DNA of 49,018 bases from Gemmatimonadaceae bacterium (GTDB lineage Bacteria; Gemmatimonadota; Gemmatimonadetes; Gemmatimonadales; Gemmatimonadaceae): positions 1 through 49,018 of the forward strand of contig DASUHB010000025.1 of assembly GCA_036273715.1 (NCBI GenBank), written 5' to 3'. The notes under the pieces were generated by a model. That model had not been told where the DNA came from, did no database searches, and was given only the letters and a program-made list of their open reading frames with translations. The translations under genes were made by a program, and so were the position numbers. Of the stretch, positions 45,430-49,018 are shown piece after piece. Position 1 is the stretch's first letter. Each line of letters opens with the position of its first letter.

Positions 45430-46377
45430 ATGCTCCGGTCTCGCGTGTTCGCATCGTTCGCCGCATGTGCGGCGTTGTCGCTTGCGAGCTCATCGGTTGC
45501 GGCTCAGGCCCCGCACTATCACGTGGTCAAGCGCATGGTGCTGGGTCACACGCGCGCCGATTACATCATTGTGGATCCCGTTGGGCGCAAGCTCTATGGG
45601 TTAGGCGACATGGTGTTCGACGTGGACAAGGATACGGCGATCGGCACGATCGCGGGCGGCGGCGGCGGGTACGCCATCGCCCACGATGAGAACCGCGGTT
45701 TCGTTCGCGATGGTGTGTTGTTCGACCTGAAGACGCAGGCCGTGACGGGACACGTCGACACGAAGGGCGACGGCATTCGCTACGATCCGGTGACGCACCG
45801 CGCGTTCACATGGGAGGGTCCGAACGCGTGGGTGGTCGACATGAAGACCGGAGCGCTCATCGCAAAGCCTAACATCGGCGTCGGCCTCGAGTCGGGCGTC
45901 GCGGACGGGAAGGGGAAGTTGTTTCTCAACGTCGAGGACTCGGGGTTCGTCGAGCGCGTCGACACGAGGAGCTACAACATTGAGGATACCTACCGCATTC
46001 CGCACTGCGGGCGCGCGCAGGGTCTGGCGATGGACAATGCGTCGCGCCGGCTCTTCATGGCGTGCGACAGCGAGATGGTGGTCGTCAACGCCGACAACGG
46101 CAGCGTCGTGTCGCGCATCCACGTGCCGAGCCGCGCCGACGAGAACGCGTTCGATCCGGGAACGAAGCTCGCGTTCAACGCGAACCGCGTGGACAGCACG
46201 ATGACCGTGGTGCACGAGGATTCGCCGGACAAGTTCACGGTCGTCGAGAAAGTGCCGACGGGCGGCGCGGCGCGCACCTGTGCGGTGGATGAGAAGACGC
46301 ACAAGGTGTATGTGTTCTACTACGAGGGAACGTCGCGGGAGACGGCGCAGCTGGTGCTGGCGGTGTTGGCGCCCTGA
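45430..46377 (+). CDS. Secreted YncE-like beta-propeller protein
   Basis: 315 residues. The signal peptide (FASFAACAALSLASSSVAAQ) is followed by repeated propeller-like strands: YIIVDPVGRKLYGLGDMVFD, GYAIAHDENRGFV, IRYDPVTHRAFTWEG, GLAMDNASRRLFMACDSEMV, CAVDEKTHKVYVFYYEG. Such proteins occur in the periplasm and often bind partners or ligands; the function is not known. The start ATG is chosen at the signal peptide; no strong Shine-Dalgarno is seen (GGACACGAC). Confidence 0.78.
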   Translation: MLRSRVFASFAACAALSLASSSVAAQAPHYHVVKRMVLGHTRADYIIVDPVGRKLYGLGDMVFDVDKDTAIGTIAGGGGGYAIAHDENRGFVRDGVLFDLKTQAVTGHVDTKGDGIRYDPVTHRAFTWEGPNAWVVDMKTGALIAKPNIGVGLESGVADGKGKLFLNVEDSGFVERVDTRSYNIEDTYRIPHCGRAQGLAMDNASRRLFMACDSEMVVVNADNGSVVSRIHVPSRADENAFDPGTKLAFNANRVDSTMTVVHEDSPDKFTVVEKVPTGGAARTCAVDEKTHKVYVFYYEGTSRETAQLVLAVLAP

Positions 46378-46511
46378 TCTCCGGATCGATGTGTTGCCTG
46401 GTCTAACGAGGGCGGCGCCCCGGGGGACGCAGCGCATCGCCGGCTATGCATCTGGCGGCGCACCGCACGCCGCCATAAGTTAGGCGCGGTTCCCCATCTC
46501 CGAGGTCGGTC

Positions 46512-46910
46512 ATGCAGCGCAGTCGTAACCTTCCCGCGGTGTTAGGCGCGTGCCACGCCGCGAGCATCGCACTGGCGGCGGTGTTGTTCGCCGTGTACGT
46601 ACCGGCAACGAGTGCCCAGCAGCCGACGGCGCCGGCGAAGCCGGACTCCTCGGGCGCCGCAATGGAAACCATGTTGCGGTCGATGATGGATCAGCAGACC
46701 GCGCGCATGGGGCAACTCGCAGCCGTATCGCTGACTGCGCGTTTGGCGGTGCTTGCCAAGCCCGACGCGGCGCAGAACCTGGCGACGTTCGTGCGCAATC
46801 TGTACGACGCGCTCATGGCGAAGGGGTTCAGCAAAGACGAGGCGCTCAAAATCGTGACGGCGTTCGGTGGTGCGGCGACCGGCTCGAGCTCGGCCTCGCC
46901 CGGACCGTAG
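46512..46910 (+). CDS. Small exported protein, unknown function
   Basis: 132 residues with a hydrophobic signal (ASIALAAVLFAVYVPATSAQ), then a helical mature part (METMLRSMMDQQTARMGQLA, NLATFVRNLYDALMAKGFSK) and a Gly/Ser/Pro end. The FSKDEALKIVTAF segment looks like a short amphipathic helix. No family recognised. It stands between the propeller gene and a terminator hairpin. Confidence 0.6.
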   Translation: MQRSRNLPAVLGACHAASIALAAVLFAVYVPATSAQQPTAPAKPDSSGAAMETMLRSMMDQQTARMGQLAAVSLTARLAVLAKPDAAQNLATFVRNLYDALMAKGFSKDEALKIVTAFGGAATGSSSASPGP

Positions 46911-46962
46911 CGCGAAACGCAACGCGCCGGCAACGCCCGCACGTGGCGATTTCAACCAAGAG

Positions 46963-46986
46963 GAGCCCGCTGTATTCGGCGGGCTC
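46963..46986 (+). terminator. Intrinsic terminator-like hairpin
   Basis: GAGCCCGC, an 8-base loop, then GCGGGCTC, followed shortly by TTAGTTTT. It lies 53 bases after the small exported protein gene and 27 bases before tRNA-Ser(GGA), separating the two transcripts. Confidence 0.65.
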
Positions 46987-47012
46987 GCGTCATTAGTTTT
47001 GGGTCTGATTCA

Positions 47013-47099
47013 GGATGGGTGGCCGAGTGGTTTAAGGCGCACGCCTGGAAAGCGTGTGGGGTGTAACAGCCCTCGCGAGTTCGAATCTCGCCCCATCCG
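47013..47099 (+). tRNA. tRNA-Ser(GGA)
   Basis: 87 bases. GGATGGG pairs with CCCATCC, discriminator G; D arm GGCCGAGTGGTTTAAGGC; anticodon loop CTGGAAA (anticodon GGA, codons UCC/UCU); long variable arm; T loop GTTCGAATC. CCA is not encoded and GTTAGGC follows directly. Its 3' half is the likely attachment site of the integrase encoded next to it. Confidence 0.96.
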
Positions 47100-47110
47100 T
47101 TAGGCCCTGC
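47079..47110. other. Probable att site at the tRNA-Ser(GGA) 3' end
   Basis: Tyrosine integrases next to a tRNA usually recombine within the T arm and acceptor of that tRNA. The integrase gene points toward this tRNA, 94 bases away. The matching second copy (attR) should lie to the right, beyond the window; none is present inside it. Exact limits are a guess. Confidence 0.5.
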
Positions 47111-47192
47111 AACGAGTTACGGGCTCGTGCGGGGCCGTGTTGTATCGGTGTGTGAGGCGCGATGTGTGAACTCATGTGTGAACTCCGAAAAG

Positions 47193-48383
47193 TCAGGCCG
47201 TCCCGGATTTCCGAATCGGCTTCCGCTGCGCTAGCGCGTCGCGCATGGTCGCCTCGTCGGGCCGAATGTAGCACTCAATGACCGTATCCGCGCTCTTCCA
47301 GCCGCCTAACTCGCACAGGTCCTTGAGCGGCACGTGCTTCAATTCGCTCGCGAACGTCCGTCTGAGACTGTGCCAGCCGCGGCGTGCGACGTGCGGAATT
47401 TTTGCGTGCCGCTCGGCTTCTTCCCACCACCACGAGAACGTGTCCCGATCGCAGGGCCGACCCGGATCGCCCGGCTCAGCGAATATCCATGCATCGCCGA
47501 TACTGAGTGTCGAACGGCGCCGCGCCGCGAGTAGCTCGCCAACTGCGTCCGTCATCGGCGTCTCGTGCTCGAATTGAATCTTGTCGCTCTCGGCTCGCCA
47601 ACGGATGAGCCGTGCGTCGAGCTGCACATCCGACCACCTCAGCTGCCGGATCGAACCGATGCGGTGTCCCGTCTCGTGCGCCAGCACGAGTGCGAGCTCG
47701 AAATACGGATGCACGCGCGGCGCGGCCGCGAGCATCGCCTGGTATTCTTCGTCCGACAACATCGGCCGCACGGGTGCCGGCTCCCGCGGCAGCTCGAACC
47801 CCTTGAGCGGATTGCGGTCGAGGAAGACGCCACCGGCGCCGTTGGATGCCGTGGTCGCCCAATTGAGCACCGCGAGGAGCCACTGCAGATCGTAGGCAAT
47901 CACCCGGTTGCGGACAGACCGGCGTTTCTTCTGGTGTTCCGTGCGAATCGCGCCACTGCGGCGATCACGAATGAAGCGGTCCCACTCGCGACGACTGAGC
48001 AGCCGTGCCTCGGTGTCGGTACCGAACGCACGAAGGAACATCTCAGCGCATGCACGGTCGTGCTTCTGTTTGCCTAACGACTTGTCCGGAGTCACTTCTT
48101 TCGCGTAGTTGTCAAACAGCACGCCGAGCGTCGCATGCTCTCGTGTCGGTGCTTCTGCGCGTCTGAGCCGAGCGGCCAGCTCCTCCGCCGCGGCCTTCGC
48201 CCGATCGCGATCGCATACCCCGAGTCCCACGCGACAGATCTTCGGCTTGAGGCCGCGTCCGACCTGTTCGTAATACTCGAGAAAGACTCGCCCCGTCGTC
48301 GCGTGTGCGAACGCGCGCACGCGGTTCCTACCTCGCTCGCCAGTGGAATAGCTCCACGGCTTCGATCGTTTCGCATCAGTCAT
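47193..48383 (-). CDS. Tyrosine-type site-specific integrase
   Basis: A 396-residue phage/island integrase. An N-terminal arm-type DNA-binding region and a SAM-like core-binding domain (LGVLFDNYAKEVTPDKSLGK) precede the catalytic domain. Catalytic residues are visible in order: Arg in HETGHRIGSIRQLRW, His and Arg in HSLRRTF, Trp in LGGWKSAD (usual His position) and the nucleophile Tyr in IECYIRP. It would integrate or excise an element at tRNA-Ser(GGA). Its ATG overlaps the stop of the HTH gene upstream (ATGA). Confidence 0.93.
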   Translation of the reverse strand: MTDAKRSKPWSYSTGERGRNRVRAFAHATTGRVFLEYYEQVGRGLKPKICRVGLGVCDRDRAKAAAEELAARLRRAEAPTREHATLGVLFDNYAKEVTPDKSLGKQKHDRACAEMFLRAFGTDTEARLLSRREWDRFIRDRRSGAIRTEHQKKRRSVRNRVIAYDLQWLLAVLNWATTASNGAGGVFLDRNPLKGFELPREPAPVRPMLSDEEYQAMLAAAPRVHPYFELALVLAHETGHRIGSIRQLRWSDVQLDARLIRWRAESDKIQFEHETPMTDAVGELLAARRRSTLSIGDAWIFAEPGDPGRPCDRDTFSWWWEEAERHAKIPHVARRGWHSLRRTFASELKHVPLKDLCELGGWKSADTVIECYIRPDEATMRDALAQRKPIRKSGTA

Positions 48384-48754
48384 CGCCGTTCCCCTTGATA
48401 CGAGTTGGCGACGGACTGCGCGATCTGCGAGCGGGATGTGGCACCTGGCGCAACTGTGCGCAAGGCTCCGGCCTTGTGCGGCAGATCCGCACGGCGAATC
48501 GCCGGCGAATGTTTCCGCCCCGCGTTCGGAATCGCGCCTTCGCGAATGAGGCGCGCGAGATGGTCGACGCTGTATCCGCTCTCGCGCGCGGCGGCGTCAA
48601 GTGACAGTGCTTCGCCGAGCTCCGCGCGCAGCGCAGCCTCGAGATCGTCTGCGCAGTGCTCGAGCGCGCGAGCCGAGGCGTCACCGCCGTACTCACGGAG
48701 CTCGCCGGCGCGTGCGCGCCACGCTGTCAGCAGCTGCGCGAGCGAGTTAGGCAT
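48380..48754 (-). CDS. Excisionase-like helix-turn-helix protein
   Basis: 124 residues. An N-terminal helical part (RARAGELREYGGDASARALE) is followed by an HTH of the excisionase/MerR-like type, LDAAARESGYSVDHLARLIR, and the wing EGAIPNAGRKHSPAIRRADL. Its place, directly before and overlapping the integrase, suggests a recombination directionality or regulatory factor. It overlaps the upstream partial gene by eight bases. Confidence 0.72.
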   Translation of the reverse strand: MPNSLAQLLTAWRARAGELREYGGDASARALEHCADDLEAALRAELGEALSLDAAARESGYSVDHLARLIREGAIPNAGRKHSPAIRRADLPHKAGALRTVAPGATSRSQIAQSVANSYQGERR

Positions 48755-49018
48755 GGGCCTCGAGTTCGATCGCCGGCTCTTCGCGGGCGTAGTTCGTGAA
48801 ATCGCGGAGGGCAGGACCGCTCTTCTCCGTGACTGGCATCCACGGACCGCCGGCCCGCGCCCCTTTCGGTGGTGCGGCGCGCTGCATTGCCGTCAAGGCA
48901 AAGCTCCTAAGCGTGGCCGCCTTCCAGAGCTCCGCGCTCGCGATGAAATCGCGGATCGCACCCGCTAACTGCGGTCCTGTCGGCGCCGCGTCGTCGAATG
49001 CCTCACGCCGGAGAATGA
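48747..49018 (-). CDS. Partial gene of the integrated element (N-terminus outside window)
   Basis: The frame is open at the right window edge and reads about 90 residues to a TAA at 48747: LAGAIRDFIASAELWKAATL, MQRAAPPKGARAGGPWMPVT, then ALRDFTNYAREEPAIELEAH. It has no recognisable domain. The 8-base overlap with the HTH gene argues that the frame is real and co-translated. Confidence 0.55.
   Translation of the reverse strand, partial: ILRREAFDDAAPTGPQLAGAIRDFIASAELWKAATLRSFALTAMQRAAPPKGARAGGPWMPVTEKSGPALRDFTNYAREEPAIELEAHA

Overview
The window is GC-rich bacterial chromosome with tightly packed genes, many joined by ATGA/GTGA stop-start overlaps, and frequent GTG or TTG starts. The gene mix (orphan ADOP-type permease with a PadR repressor, Ig-like lipoprotein, FlgD-Ig-type surface protein, TonB receptor, outer-membrane barrels, HprK with a mannose-type PTS) points to a diderm soil-type lineage; Gemmatimonadota is my best guess. 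That is inference from content, not a search result.

Layout. 1-10.5 kb: the 3' part of a cyclic beta-1,2-glucan synthase-like gene, a luciferase-like oxidoreductase, an Ig-like lipoprotein on the minus strand, a PfkB kinase, purM and an outer-membrane barrel. 10.5-14.6 kb: the riboflavin operon ribD-ribE-ribBA-ribH followed by nusB. 14.6-21.9 kb: a GT4 glycosyltransferase, then hpf-hprK-EIIA-EIIB-EIIC-EIID-ptsH-ptsI, a complete mannose-family PTS with the kinase that phosphorylates HPr on serine. 22.1-25.3 kb: metK-ahcY-bifunctional nuclease family. 26.6-31.5 kb: a cobalamin riboswitch with a Shine-Dalgarno-sequestering hairpin ahead of btuF-btuC-btuD-btuB. 31.9-34.5 kb: recO-selB, so the cell probably makes selenoproteins. 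34.5-36.0 kb: a less GC-rich accessory patch. 36.0-39.1 kb: clpB-tadA. 39.2-42.7 kb (minus): padR-ADOP permease-GNAT. 42.9-46.9 kb: tRNA-Ser(CGA), small exported proteins and a decayed permease fragment. 47.0 kb to the end: tRNA-Ser(GGA) followed by an integrase, an excisionase-like protein and a cut-off gene, the left edge of an integrated element.

Two signals are not explained by the genes. (1) A heptamer, GTTAGGC/GCCTAAC (often GTTRGGC), occurs about 70 times by hand count, on both strands, in different reading phases and outside genes. It forces rare codons such as TTA, CTA and AGG, so it looks selected or propagated as DNA. (2) Four intergenic gaps (ribD/ribE, ptsH/ptsI, ptsI/metK, btuB/recO) hold arrays of a roughly 10-base GTCCGGCYTT-type unit. 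In three of them the array occurs as two inverted arms around an unrelated, AT-richer core. The arms reach into the 3' ends of ribD and btuB and stop at, or include, the start codons of ribE, ptsI and recO. The two arms of one locus resemble each other more than arms of other loci do.
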